From assembly GCF_014645895.1 (NCBI RefSeq), contig NZ_BMMP01000030.1, forward strand, positions 1 to 37,797: a stretch of 37,797 nt of DNA, in the 5' to 3' direction. The position numbers were made by a program, and so were the translations under genes. The DNA comes from Streptomyces daqingensis. GTDB taxonomy: Bacteria > Actinomycetota > Actinomycetes > Streptomycetales > Streptomycetaceae. The notes under the pieces were generated by a model, which did no database searches, was not told where the DNA came from, and saw nothing but the letters and a program-made list of their open reading frames with translations. Position 1 is the first letter of the stretch. Each line of letters begins with the position of its first letter. This document shows positions 1 through 8,135 of the stretch, in pieces.

Positions 1-34
1 ATTCATCCGGCACCAAGCGCTCCACGATCCCCAC
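1..34 (-). CDS. IS5-like transposase, N-terminal fragment (runs off the left edge)
   Basis: Read on the minus strand, the first codons spell VGIVERLVPDE, which resembles the start of IS5-family DDE transposases common in Streptomyces. The start is GTG at 34, or GTG at 25. Only about 11 codons are inside the window. The IS terminal repeat at 58-77 lies just upstream of the start, as expected for the 5' end of such an element. The same IS family, in the same orientation, appears at the right edge through its 3' end. Identification rests on a short motif plus the matching terminal repeat. Confidence 0.6.
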   Translation of the reverse strand, partial: MGIVERLVPDE

Positions 35-43
35 GACCCCAGG

Positions 44-1075
44 CTACCGACTGCCGACCAAATGAGACGAGCTCTTACGCGCCCGTCGTTTCAAGCCGCG
101 TTCCTCGTACGACTTGCCGTCGTCGGTCCAGCCTGAGCCGACCTCGGGTCGGCTGCCCTGGAGCAGGAGCTCTCCCCAACCGTGCTTCGGGAGCTTGCAG
201 TCGGTTCGCTTCAGGTGTGCAGCCTCAGAGGGACGCGTCGCCGCGTAGTAGAGGCAGCCGAAGAATGAATGAAGGTGCTCGCCCCTTAGACCCTGTCCTT
301 GAACGGCCTTCATGAGTTCTCTTGCCTGAGCGGGACCGGGTACGTACCCGAAGTCGACTTCGTCGTCGGTCTGCGGAGGTGCCCAGTCGATTCGAGAGAG
401 CGGATTGTTGGGCATCAGGTCAAGCTCGACCGCGTACCGGAAGGCACTACTCAGCACTGTGCGTTTCCGTCGGAAGGTGTTATCAGCCGCACGGGAACCG
501 TCGAGCTTGCGCGACAGCGCGGTGAGGGCACGACGCAGGTGGGCGGATTCGCCGACTTCTGCGAGTTGCAGTGAGTGCTCAGCGATCCAGCGGAGCGCTG
601 CGGTTACCTCATCGGGCGGGGGCGTCACGTCCTTGCGTGAGGCGTGGTCGCCGTCGGTGGTGCGCGTGGCTTGGAATGCCCACGACCGCAATGCGTAGCG
701 AAGCAGCTTCGGGTCGGGGGAGCCTTTGGTAGTCGTGACGAGCACCGGGGTCACGTTGGTGAGTGCTTCGGCGATGCCGACCCTGTGCTTTGCGGCTGCC
801 TCGGGCCACTTCATGAGCGCGTACGCGCAGGCATGTGCGTACCAAGTGGGGGAGTTCAGCGCCCGTAGTTCTGACGCCGGGAGACCGGTCTTGGTGTCGA
901 ATTGCTCGCGGTTTCGTACTGCTGACAGCAGTTCCGACCGCCGGCCGTCCGCCTGCGTCTTGGTCTGGAACGGTTGTTGATGCTGGGTGCCGCCGACGAG
1001 CCAGCGCAGTTGGAAAGGAGCACTCTTGCTGTTGCGGCTCCGGATGCCCCAGACCCGCACGTCATACGTCAGCAT
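44..1075 (-). pseudogene. int: Tyrosine-recombinase integrase of the AICE, C-terminus cut off by an IS
   Basis: This gene would catalyse site-specific integration and excision of the element at a tRNA gene. The start is ATG 1075, with GGAGG just upstream; longer upstream extensions of this frame have no support. The N-terminal SAM-like and core-binding region is present. The first catalytic arginine is visible in ATRPSEAAHL near residue 283. The frame leaves integrase sequence at about residue 332, where the IS repeat begins, and stops 11 codons later at 44. The H-x-x-R box and the catalytic tyrosine are therefore missing and the protein should be inactive. It lies downstream of xis with a long perfect hairpin between the two genes. 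The left att site is presumably beyond the IS, outside the window. Confidence 0.85.
58..77. repeat. Terminal inverted repeat of the left IS copy
   Basis: This 20-nt sequence, CCAAATGAGACGAGCTCTTA, is the exact reverse complement of 37722-37741. It marks where the IS ends and the interrupted integrase gene begins, at about position 77/78. Confidence 0.75.
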
Positions 1076-1095
1076 GGTTATTGCCTCCGAAGAAG

Positions 1096-1124
1096 GGGGT
1101 GGCGCACCAGTGGTGCGCCACCCC
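1096..1124. terminator. Perfect 14-bp inverted repeat between xis and int
   Basis: GGGGTGGCGCACCA (1096-1109) pairs with 1111-1124 around a single central base. It lies in the 62-nt gap between the xis stop (1138) and the int start (1075). It could be an intergenic attenuator or terminator that lowers int relative to xis, or a protein-binding palindrome. There is no obvious T-tract. Confidence 0.55.
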
Positions 1125-1137
1125 GGATGTCTGGGAT

Positions 1138-1326
1138 TCAGGCGGCCTGTTCTTCGCACGCCTCGAACCAGGCGTCGAGATCCCGCCTGCGGACGCGGAT
1201 TTGCCCGTTGGGGAGCTTGATGCAGCGCGGCGCCTTGCCTCGCGCCCGCATGCGGTAGAAGGCGGACCGCGAGACATCCATCTCTTCGAGCACAGAAGGA
1301 AGCTTCAGCTTCTCGTCTTTGATCAC
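1138..1326 (-). CDS. xis: Excisionase-type helix-turn-helix protein
   Basis: This 62-aa protein has the MerR/Xis-like helix-turn-helix arrangement: an SVLEEMDVSRSAFYRMRARG recognition region followed by a basic wing with IRVRRRDLDAWF. Such proteins bend att DNA and push the integrase towards excision. The start is taken as GTG 1326 because GGAGG lies 5 nt upstream and the GTGA overlaps the stop of the preceding small gene, implying translational coupling. Upstream codons in the same frame are not protein-like. It precedes int in the usual AICE order xis-int. Confidence 0.85.
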   Translation of the reverse strand: MIKDEKLKLPSVLEEMDVSRSAFYRMRARGKAPRCIKLPNGQIRVRRRDLDAWFEACEEQAA

Positions 1327-1658
1327 GCGAGCCTCCAAGAGCAGCTGTGAACGGCCGTCGCGAAAACCGCGGAATCCGCGGAAACAGGCAGAGTGGTGCT
1401 CTGAACTGCGGTGATGGCGTGCCGAGGGCAACTGCCGCACAAACCAGCGGAAGTGCCGCACAAACTGTCGTCGACACGGTTGTCGGGCCGAGGACGTGTG
1501 GGCGCGCAGACTTTGTGCGGTGCTCTCGCGGCATTCTGCGGACGCCTGGTCCCGGAGCCATCGATGTTGCTCCGTCGCTGCTCAGCGCGGTGAGGCTCAC
1601 CTTTCTGTGGTTTCAGCGGTTTCTGCGGTGCGCTCTCGGTGTACGCACGGGCGCTCAT
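1323..1658 (-). CDS. Small hypothetical protein between rep and xis
   Basis: This ORF of 111 codons starts at ATG 1658, which overlaps the rep stop as ATGA, and its stop overlaps the xis GTG as GTGA. These two couplings are the main reason to accept it. The product (MSARAYTESAPQKPLKPQ onwards) is low-complexity, rich in Pro, Arg, Ser and Thr, with several Cys and no domain I recognise. It may mainly provide translational continuity from rep to xis. No function is assigned. Confidence 0.5.
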   Translation of the reverse strand: MSARAYTESAPQKPLKPQKGEPHRAEQRRSNIDGSGTRRPQNAARAPHKVCAPTRPRPDNRVDDSLCGTSAGLCGSCPRHAITAVQSTTLPVSADSAVFATAVHSCSWRLA

Positions 1659-3647
1659 GCCTGTCCCTCCCTCACCTGCGGGTGGATCAGGTACCGCGGG
1701 GCCGGCGGGCGGCCTCGTTTCCCCGTACGCGGCGGCGTGTGGATGCGGAGGTAGCCGTGTTCCTCCAGGAGCGCGACGGCCGGTTCCATGTCGGCGACCG
1801 TGGGGAACTCGGAGCGGGACAGTTTGGCGAACAGGTCGCGGCGCGAGACCGTATCCCAGCCGTTGGAGCGCAGCACCTCCAGGAGCGACTGGGCTCGTGC
1901 CTGTGCGGCGTCGGCGCCCATGAGGTCGAAGACGGACAACGCGTGATCCGCGAAGTAATCCGCTACCTCGATGGCGGCCGTCATGGTCGACGGCTCTATC
2001 GGCTTGGCGTAGCCGTCCTCCAGATGGGCGGCGACGTGCAGCAGCCCGGCAACACGGGCCGCGGTGCCGACGAGCTTGCCCGCCCACTTGCCGACATGAC
2101 CGAGCTTGCCGCCCTTGGCCCGGAGTTGGGGTTCCATCCGCTCCTCGAACGTGATCAGCGCAGAGCCCGCCTCCGGCGAGAGCTGGAGGACCTCAGGCTC
2201 CGCCCGCTCGGCTAGCGAGAGCGTGAGTGCCATGACGTTCCGCTCGTACCGGGCCGCGACCGTCTCCGGTACGGGAGCGGGCCCGATTTTGCGGTAGCCG
2301 ACGAGGGATTCGGGCAGCGCGTACAGGAAGCGGGCCAGGAGACCGCGGCCGTCGAAGCCGCGGTTCTTGCCGATGTCTTCCAGGACGGAGGGTTGTACGG
2401 CCAGGCCCATGGTCAGCGCCGGGGCCTCCATGAACTCCTCGCGGTTGCGCCGGTCGACCTTCAGCCGGTCCCCGGCGTGGCCCTTGAGGAAGACCTCCAT
2501 GTTCGCCGCGCCGGAGTAGCGGCCGGCGATGATGTCAAAGATGCCGCCCTCGGCGGACATGACTGCCAGCCGTCCGCCCTGCTCGGCCATGAGAGAGGTG
2601 ACGGTCTCCGGGGTTGAGTCGTCCGCCAGGAGCCGGGGCCTGGGCGGGACCGTGAGTGCTTCGGCCTGTTGTGCCAGATCGATGGCTTCGGCGACGAGGT
2701 TGTCCCGCTCAGGCCCGTCGGCGCCCGCGGCCCGGGTGGCTGCCTTGTCCGCGGCTTCCTGAGTCATCTTCCGCGTGAGCTCGGCTTCCACGATGCGGCC
2801 CGCGGCCTCGTTGGCGAGGTGCTTCTCCGCCTCGTACAGCGGTCCCGTCATGGCGGAGAAGACCGCGGACTTGCGGTTCGCCGGCGGCAGCGCGACGACC
2901 ACGTAGAGGTTGGTGGGCTCGTACCAACGCCCGCGTACGCGCACCACGATGCGACCACCGGCTGCCGTCGACAACACGCTCAGTGCCAACGCCGCAGCCA
3001 TGTCGGGAGGCGTCTGCGTCTCCTCCGCGAGCGCGCCGCAGAAGTCCGCCAGCCACCCCGGAAATGCGTGCAGGGGGAAGCGCGGAAGCTGCGGCCGGGC
3101 GTTGAGCGGGATCGGCTCCGACCACGCCTCGGGAAGCTTCTCCTCCCCCCAGCGCGAGGGCCTCGCGCACCTCGTCAGCCGTGGCGTCCGGCGCGGACGC
3201 GGCCTGTACGAGGCGGGTGCCTGCCTGGATCAGACGGCGGCGCTCTGCGAGTTCGTGAACGATCTCCGCGTAGTACGTGGCGTTCGCAGTGGTCGGCACT
3301 GCCTGCACCAGGCCGTGCACGTAGCTGGGGCCGCCGACGCGGCTGAGGTCGCCCATCTGCCCGAGGTGGTGGGTCAGGGTGATCGGGTCGACGGGCCTGC
3401 CCTGGTCGTTCAGGATGCTGATGGCGCGGTGGATGGTCTCGTGCGCGGGACGGTAGTAGTCCTCCACGCTCAGGATCGTGTTCACCTCGGTGATCACGCC
3501 GGCCGCGAGCATCATCGAGCCGAGGATTGCCTGCTCGGCTTCCAGATCGCAGGGTGCGCCGCTTCGTTCCATGCCGGAGTGCAGGGGCAGGACGTTGCCG
3601 TGCGTGGCAGCGGGCGTCCCGGTCGGCACGTGGGGCTGCTCGGTCAT
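1655..3647 (-). pseudogene. Replication protein (DnaB-N plus DUF3987), interrupted by a frameshift
   Basis: The start is ATG 3647, with GGGAGG upstream. The N-terminal part matches the DnaB helicase N-terminal domain (DLEAEQAILGSMML, then PSYVHGLV). The rest, from about 3140 to 1655, is a DUF3987/YfjI-like primase-helicase domain, with PPANRKSAVFSAMTGPLYE in the nucleotide-binding region. The two halves are in different frames. The shift maps to a run of six C on the plus strand (3145-3150); one base of slippage there joins them into a continuous protein of about 660 aa. This family replaces RepSA in many AICEs and replicates the excised circle. The break may be real decay or a homopolymer sequencing error. 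Confidence 0.75.
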
Positions 3648-3754
3648 CGCGCGGCCTCCCCGGCGTACAGACGAAGCTCTGCGCACATGCGATGCTCGGG
3701 CGCTGCTGTGCTGTGGGCAGGGCGGGGCAGCGGGCGGTGCCTGTTTTGAGGCAT
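3644..3754 (-). CDS. 36-aa leader-like ORF coupled to rep
   Basis: The short ORF starts at ATG 3754 with a very good site (AGGAGG about 9 nt upstream) and ends in a TGA that overlaps the rep ATG. The product begins MPQNRHRPLPRPAH and is basic and proline-rich. The ribosome site, the ATGA overlap and the structured RNA just upstream (3793-3834) suggest a translated leader controlling rep synthesis rather than a stable protein. It matches no family I know. Confidence 0.5.
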   Translation of the reverse strand: MPQNRHRPLPRPAHSTAAPEHRMCAELRLYAGEAAR

Positions 3755-3792
3755 GCTGTTCGTACCTCCTGTTTCTTGGTTGGGATGGGAGG

Positions 3793-3834
3793 CCGGGGCA
3801 GCGGGCTTCCTTGATCCGTTGGCCGCTGCCCCGG
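3793..3834 (-). promoter_or_regulatory. Conserved hairpin in the rep leader (copy A)
   Basis: A perfect 12-bp stem (CCGGGGCAGCGG, 3793-3804, with 3823-3834) encloses an 18-nt loop at 3805-3822. The loop is identical, base for base, to the loop of a second hairpin at 9447-9490, while the stems differ. On the transcribed strand the loop reads CCAACGGATCAAGGAAGC. Each hairpin lies a few tens of nt upstream of a minus-strand start codon. A conserved loop with variable stems suggests an RNA element or protein-binding site rather than a simple terminator. Confidence 0.6.
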
Positions 3835-3840
3835 GCCTGG

Positions 3841-4212
3841 TCATGCGTACTCGGCGGAGCTCCAGGCGAGGTACTCCTGGCGGACATAGGCGCGGTGGCC
3901 CTGCCCGTCCGTCGAGTCCGATGAGCTGAGTGAGTCGGGGCTGAACCTGCCGCAGCGGGTGCCGTGTTTCCTGTCGTATGCGAGCAGCTGCTCGGCTGCC
4001 GCTTCCGCCGCCCGCACTGCGGGCGCCGCGACTTCCGGCGAGAACGTCGCCTCTTCCTTCAGCGCGATGCGGTCCACTAACGCCGCTTTCCTCAGCCAGA
4101 AATCGCGTGGCATCGCGCCGGAGGTCCGGCGGCTCATGTCCGCGATCGAGTCGATCTCTCGCACGATGTTCGTGGCGTGTGCGTACGCCTCGTCGGGTGA
4201 GGGGTGTGGCAT
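3841..4212 (-). CDS. Hypothetical AICE protein, 123 aa
   Basis: The start is ATG 4212, which overlaps the stop of the previous gene as TGATG; GTG 4215 is an alternative. The protein begins MPHPSPDEAYAHATNIVREI and is mostly predicted helix, with an alanine-rich middle (VAAPAVRAAEAAAEQLLAYD) and a hydrophilic Ser/Asp/Tyr-containing tail. There are no membrane segments or metal motifs. It sits in the leftward operon between transfer genes and rep. I recognise no family; a regulatory or accessory replication role would be a guess from position only. Confidence 0.65.
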   Translation of the reverse strand: MPHPSPDEAYAHATNIVREIDSIADMSRRTSGAMPRDFWLRKAALVDRIALKEEATFSPEVAAPAVRAAEAAAEQLLAYDRKHGTRCGRFSPDSLSSSDSTDGQGHRAYVRQEYLAWSSAEYA

Positions 4213-4871
4213 CACTGCACGTCCTTCGGGAGTCGGTTGATCCGTGCCCTGTCGATGGCGAAGTGCAGGGCGTTCTCGGCGAGTTCGCCGTAGCCGTACG
4301 CGACCTGCGCGAGGCTCTCAGCTGAGTTGAGCGCGGCGGCCAGGGCAGCGGACTCGTGTGCTTCGAGATGCTGTTCAGCGCTGAAGGACGCGGCTGCGTT
4401 GCGGGCGCTCTCCCGGTAGATGAGGTCCTCGCGAAGCGAGTGCAGTTGCTTGCCGCCAGTCCAGCGGGCGAGCCCTTCCCGGAGGTCAGGAATCCCGCCC
4501 ATAAACAGGTACTGGTCGTGCTCGCGGTGCAGCAGCACGTGTGCCGGCTGCTTGCCGTCGAGTACGGACCGGATGGCCCAAGCCGCCCCGTGCGCGTAGG
4601 CACGTGCCGCGTTCTCGTACAGGTTCCGGACCTGCTTTTCGAGGTCGGCGTAGAGATCGCTCACCGACACCAGGGCGACATCGTGCGGGCGGTGGAACGG
4701 CGTTCCGGGAACGGCGAGCTCACCGAGGTGGTGATGGGTGCGGGACGGGTCGGTGTTGCAGATGCCGAGCTTCGCTGTGTGGAGCGCGAGGCGGTATTCG
4801 CGAGCGGCGGCGCCCAGCGCGTACACGCTTTCCGGCAGCGTGCGGAACCAGGTCGTCTTGGTGTCAGCCAT
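4212..4871 (-). CDS. Hypothetical AICE protein, 219 aa
   Basis: The start is ATG 4871 (MADTKTTWFRTLPESVYALG) with GGAGAA 8 nt upstream; the extension of this frame to 4934 has no ribosome site. The protein looks soluble and helical, with a central region naming a position-specific loop (HVLLHREHDQYLFMGGIPDL) and an alanine-rich C-terminal helix. It is translationally coupled to the next gene by TGATG. No domain is recognised. Its place between the small transfer-region genes and rep is typical of poorly characterised AICE backbone proteins. Confidence 0.7.
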   Translation of the reverse strand: MADTKTTWFRTLPESVYALGAAAREYRLALHTAKLGICNTDPSRTHHHLGELAVPGTPFHRPHDVALVSVSDLYADLEKQVRNLYENAARAYAHGAAWAIRSVLDGKQPAHVLLHREHDQYLFMGGIPDLREGLARWTGGKQLHSLREDLIYRESARNAAASFSAEQHLEAHESAALAAALNSAESLAQVAYGYGELAENALHFAIDRARINRLPKDVQ

Positions 4872-4946
4872 GCAGGTTCTCCGTGTGGCAGGAGCAGGTA
4901 GGGAGGGGCCGTACGGCCCGAGGTCGGGCCGCACGGTGGGAATTCG

Positions 4947-5183
4947 TCAGTGCAGCGGGAGCCGTACGGCCGAGTTCTCGCTCGCAGCCTCCAGCAGTTC
5001 GCGGAGGTCTCCGCCCACGGCGGAGAGGCGGGCCTCCATGGCGGTCCACGACTCGGCGTCTATGGCCATGAGTGCGCCGATGGCGTGAGGAGCGTTGCCT
5101 CGTTGCAGGGCGGTGAGCGCGTCGCGCAGCTCGCCGGCGGCCTTGAGTGAGATCTGCGGCGAGTCAGTGTTGGAGTTGCACAT
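4947..5183 (-). CDS. Small hypothetical AICE protein, 78 aa
   Basis: ATG 5183 has GGAG about 6 nt upstream. The protein (MCNSNTDSPQISLKAAGELR onwards) is acidic and helical, with no membrane segment or cysteine motif apart from Cys2. It is in the same direction as, and closely spaced with, the flanking small transfer-region genes, so it probably shares their mRNA. No function can be assigned. Confidence 0.6.
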   Translation of the reverse strand: MCNSNTDSPQISLKAAGELRDALTALQRGNAPHAIGALMAIDAESWTAMEARLSAVGGDLRELLEAASENSAVRLPLH

Positions 5184-5201
5184 GTCGAGCTCCTTCGAAG
5201 G

Positions 5202-5384
5202 TCAGCTGCCGATGGCGGTTACGAGCGCGGTCATCACTTGGTTGATGGGCGCGGCGGCGGGCGTGTTGGCGAGGTAGAAGCCGAACAGGAGCGACGCGAC
5301 GGCCGCACCGGCGCTGACCGCGCGGTACTTGAGGAGCAGCGCGACGATGAAGCCGAAGAGCAGCACGAGCGAGAGCGTGACCAC
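5202..5384 (-). CDS. Small membrane protein of the transfer region, 60 aa
   Basis: The start is GTG 5384 with AAGGA 7 nt upstream. The product is almost entirely hydrophobic: a first helix (LSLVLLFGFIVALLL), a short basic YRAVSAG link, and a second helix (AAVASLLFGFYLA), so a two-helix hairpin in the membrane is likely. Small membrane proteins beside the tra gene of Streptomyces elements are often involved in intramycelial spread (Spd proteins). That role is inferred from location, not from a recognised domain. Confidence 0.65.
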   Translation of the reverse strand: MVTLSLVLLFGFIVALLLKYRAVSAGAAVASLLFGFYLANTPAAAPINQVMTALVTAIGS

Positions 5385-5417
5385 GAGCGGGTCCTTTCTG
5401 CCGGGGAGGCCCGGCGG

Positions 5418-5675
5418 TCAGAGCGTCTGGGAGTGGTCGCGGTGCAGCCGCGCGACGAGGTTGTAGAGGTGGCGCCCAAGGCGGATGCGCTTGCCGTGCC
5501 CGCGGCAGCGGCGGCAGTCGGGGCCGCGCTTGATGCGTCCGCGGCGGTTGCGGCGCACATGGAAGCCGAAGCCGCGGCACTTGCGGCAGTTGCCGAACGG
5601 CGAGACGGCGCAGAGTGCGGCGTAGCCGAGGGTAAGGAAGAGAAGGCCGGCGATAGCGTCGGCGGTCGAGGTCAT
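5418..5675 (-). CDS. Membrane-anchored CxxCxGxG zinc-ribbon protein, 85 aa
   Basis: ATG 5675 has GGGAG 5 nt upstream, which fixes the start; the frame extends to 5744 without a ribosome site. Residues about 4-28 form a hydrophobic segment (AIAGLLFLTLGYAALCAV). Two DnaJ-like cysteine motifs follow, CRKCRGFG and CRRCRGHG, separated by a basic stretch, then an arginine-rich tail. The pair of CxxCxGxG motifs should bind zinc. It lies just downstream of tra and probably belongs to the transfer apparatus, but no specific role is known to me. Confidence 0.7.
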   Translation of the reverse strand: MTSTADAIAGLLFLTLGYAALCAVSPFGNCRKCRGFGFHVRRNRRGRIKRGPDCRRCRGHGKRIRLGRHLYNLVARLHRDHSQTL

Positions 5676-5713
5676 GAGTCTCCCTGTAGCGGCGGTTGAT
5701 GGGTCTCCCCGAA

Positions 5714-5740
5714 CCAGGCCGCTATCCGCTAGCGGCCTGG
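5714..5740. terminator. Hairpin downstream of tra
   Basis: CCAGGCCGCTA (5714-5724) pairs with 5730-5740 around the loop TCCGC. It stands between tra and the small zinc-ribbon gene and overlaps the GCTAGCGG repeat cluster, so it may be part of the same recognition locus instead of, or as well as, a terminator. Confidence 0.5.
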
Positions 5741-5800
5741 TCACAGGGGGAATGGCGCGCTAGCGGGGCCGCTAACGTTAGCGAGGTGTGCTGCTAGCGG
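5721..5800. repeat. GCTAGCGG repeat cluster, candidate clt/TraB recognition site
   Basis: Three exact GCTAGCGG octamers occur at 5728-5735, 5759-5766 and 5793-5800. Related copies are GCTATCCG at 5721 and the 14-bp palindrome CGCTAACGTTAGCG at 5770-5783. The cluster fills the gap immediately 3' of the tra gene. In conjugative Streptomyces plasmids the cis-acting transfer locus (clt), made of short repeats bound by the translocase winged-helix domain, is commonly found beside the traB gene. The assignment as clt is inferred from position and repeat structure. Confidence 0.5.
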
Positions 5801-5815
5801 AAGCGGCTCCGAGCG

Positions 5816-7996
5816 TCATGCGGCGTCGGGCTTTCCGTCACGTTCTGCGACGGCGTTCACGACGTCGGTACGGGCGATGCCGCGCCGGTTGACGACCTTG
5901 CCGTCGACGCGGCGACCGATCTGGATCGTGCTGATCCCGCAGGGCTTGAGCGAAGCGGTGAGCTGCTCGGCGCTCCACTCGCCGTAGACGTCCGGCCGCA
6001 ACTCGGCCAGCCGGGAGACAACTGCGTCCGACCACAGCTTGGGTTCCTTCGCGCTGACGACCGTGAGGATGTCGGCGAGCAGGTCGTAAGAGGCGCCGGG
6101 ATCGGATTGCGGCTCCTCGCCGAGCGCGTGCCCGGCCAGGGTCCCGGCGTCCTCCCGCAGCTTCCGCCCGCGCAGGGCGATGCGTTCAGCGATGACGGCG
6201 TCCGCGTAGATCGAGCGAACGATGCGGGCGTCGGCTCCCTCGCCTACGAAGTAGTGGATGCCCTTGTCCGCCCAGGCGAACATCGTCGCCCGTACGCCCC
6301 GCTTGTACGCCCCGGTGCCCAGCACCATGTCGTTCTCGATCTGACCCATGACCTTGAGGCAGAACCGGGCCGAGGCATTCGCGCTGATGCCGGGCGGGAG
6401 AGCGTCCCTGTCGGGTCGTTGAGTGGAGAGGAGCTGCACGAAGCCGAGCGCGGGGCCGCGCTTGGTGATGTCGGTGCAGATCTCCTTGATCTCCTCGCCG
6501 TACTTGGGGTGTTCGAAGAGCACTTGGCACTCGTCGACGCCGACCACGATCGGGTGCAGCCCCAGCGACTTCTTGGACGCCAGATCGCTGGTCACCTTCG
6601 ACTCCGGGCACAGGTCGCGGGGCAGCGAGCGGATGACCTTGGCCCGACGCCGCAGCTCACCGCGGAGTTCACGCAGATCTGCGAGGACGTAGAGGATGTC
6701 TTCGTCCTCGTCGCCCGCGCGGTAGCGGTAGGCGACCGACTCCAACGGCCCCAAGTCGCCTGTGCCCTTGAGATCGAACAGGTGCAGTTCGGCCCGCGGG
6801 TCGAGAGCCGCGATGAGAAGCAGGAGCCGGAGCAGGAAGGTCTTGCCCATGCGCGGGATCGCGCCGATGACGGCCGCGATGTACATGAGCGTGATCTCCA
6901 CCCATCGGCCCCGCTGATCGGTGCCGAAAGCGACGGGCTTGAACAAGTCGACGGAGCCGGACTTCGCGAGCGGCCAAGCGGGCTGCTTGGCCTTCGACAT
7001 GTCCTGATCTCCGACCCAAAGCACCAGGCGGCCGGTGTGCTCCTCCGGTACGGCGTCGGGCCATACGCAGCCCAGCGGACGGCGCAGACCTGACGCGAGC
7101 TTGTCCCGCTTGTCGACGACGTCGGCCACCGTCACGCCGAAGGGGAGGTCCCCCTCCGCGCGCCAGCCGGGACCGTCGCGGGTGATGGGCGCGGTGAAGG
7201 TCAGCGGGTCGTTCCCCTTGACGATGACCTGGTTGATCTGGGCGATACTCAGGGCGCCGAGCGCCCGCAGCACGATGTCGCTGGTGAGCTTCTGCACCTT
7301 GGGGATCTCCACGGCCCGGTGAACGATCGGGTCATCGACCGGCTGACCGAGCCACCCCAGCGCCAGTGCCACCAACCCGCCGGACAGGGCGAGGAGCCAG
7401 CCCGGAGCAAGTACGTACAGATACGTGGCGGTTGCCGTCCCGACGACGGAGGCGACTACCGCGACGAGCGTGCGCCAACGGACCCTGCGGTCCCGCTGGC
7501 GGCTCAACTTCAGGTACTCCTCCACGTCTTCGCGCCGGGCAGCCGCCGACCGGAGCGGGTCGCCTTCGCGATCTGTCACCCAGCGCAGCGAACCACTGAT
7601 GAACTCGGCCGCGCCTCGCGGAGATTGGGCGGTAAGCCGTAGCCCGTACCAGGGGAGACGCACTCCGTGGTACGCGGCGGTGTGCCAGGTGTGCCCGATC
7701 AGCCATCCGGCAGCGGTGACGAACTCCGGCTTGGACAACGCCCACGCCGGAAGCACCGGCCGACGCTTGGCGCCCCGCACCCGATCCATGAAGCCGGGAC
7801 CCGACGAACCGCCGGGCTTGTCGACCACCGGTCGGGTTGGCGGGTCTTCCGGGTCGTCTGGCGTCGGGGCTGCCGACTCGGTCGGCTTCGTACGCGCCGA
7901 TCGCGCCTGGTTGAGGTCGACTACTTCGCTTCCTTCGTCGGCTGTCATTTCTGACTCCAGCCGCTCGAAGAGCTCGTTCTCGTCGTCATGGTTCAC
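5816..7996 (-). CDS. tra: FtsK/SpoIIIE-type conjugative DNA translocase (TraB-like)
   Basis: This 726-aa protein should pump double-stranded element DNA between hyphal compartments. The start is GTG 7996 with GGAAGGA upstream; the longer frame to 8080 has no ribosome site. Residues 1-110 are acidic and disordered. Hydrophobic segments near residues 190-235 (VAVVASVVGTATATYLYVL, then LLALSGGLVALALGW) anchor it. The motor follows, with Walker A GAIPRMGKTF (Lys385), Walker B PIVVGVDECQ and an arginine-finger-like TQRPDRDALP. The C-terminus resembles a winged-helix DNA-reading domain (WSDAVVSRLAEL to RGIARTDVV). It appears intact and is adjacent to the candidate clt repeats. Confidence 0.92.
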   Translation of the reverse strand: MNHDDENELFERLESEMTADEGSEVVDLNQARSARTKPTESAAPTPDDPEDPPTRPVVDKPGGSSGPGFMDRVRGAKRRPVLPAWALSKPEFVTAAGWLIGHTWHTAAYHGVRLPWYGLRLTAQSPRGAAEFISGSLRWVTDREGDPLRSAAARREDVEEYLKLSRQRDRRVRWRTLVAVVASVVGTATATYLYVLAPGWLLALSGGLVALALGWLGQPVDDPIVHRAVEIPKVQKLTSDIVLRALGALSIAQINQVIVKGNDPLTFTAPITRDGPGWRAEGDLPFGVTVADVVDKRDKLASGLRRPLGCVWPDAVPEEHTGRLVLWVGDQDMSKAKQPAWPLAKSGSVDLFKPVAFGTDQRGRWVEITLMYIAAVIGAIPRMGKTFLLRLLLLIAALDPRAELHLFDLKGTGDLGPLESVAYRYRAGDEDEDILYVLADLRELRGELRRRAKVIRSLPRDLCPESKVTSDLASKKSLGLHPIVVGVDECQVLFEHPKYGEEIKEICTDITKRGPALGFVQLLSTQRPDRDALPPGISANASARFCLKVMGQIENDMVLGTGAYKRGVRATMFAWADKGIHYFVGEGADARIVRSIYADAVIAERIALRGRKLREDAGTLAGHALGEEPQSDPGASYDLLADILTVVSAKEPKLWSDAVVSRLAELRPDVYGEWSAEQLTASLKPCGISTIQIGRRVDGKVVNRRGIARTDVVNAVAERDGKPDAA

Positions 7997-8135
7997 TGGC
8001 ACTTCCTTCCTGACGGGAGGTGCCGGGCCCGGCCGCTGCTGTGGAAGGTGGTCGGCCGGGCCCGGCGTAATGAGCGGCATCGAGTTCGTGTGCCGAACTT
8101 CAGGGGTGGCGACCGACCGAGTCGGCCGACTGCCG

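Noticed and set aside
1323..2087. The small gene before xis extended to 254 codons.
   Set aside because: The upstream part is the rep gene read in another frame; the ATGA overlap at 1658 gives a better start.
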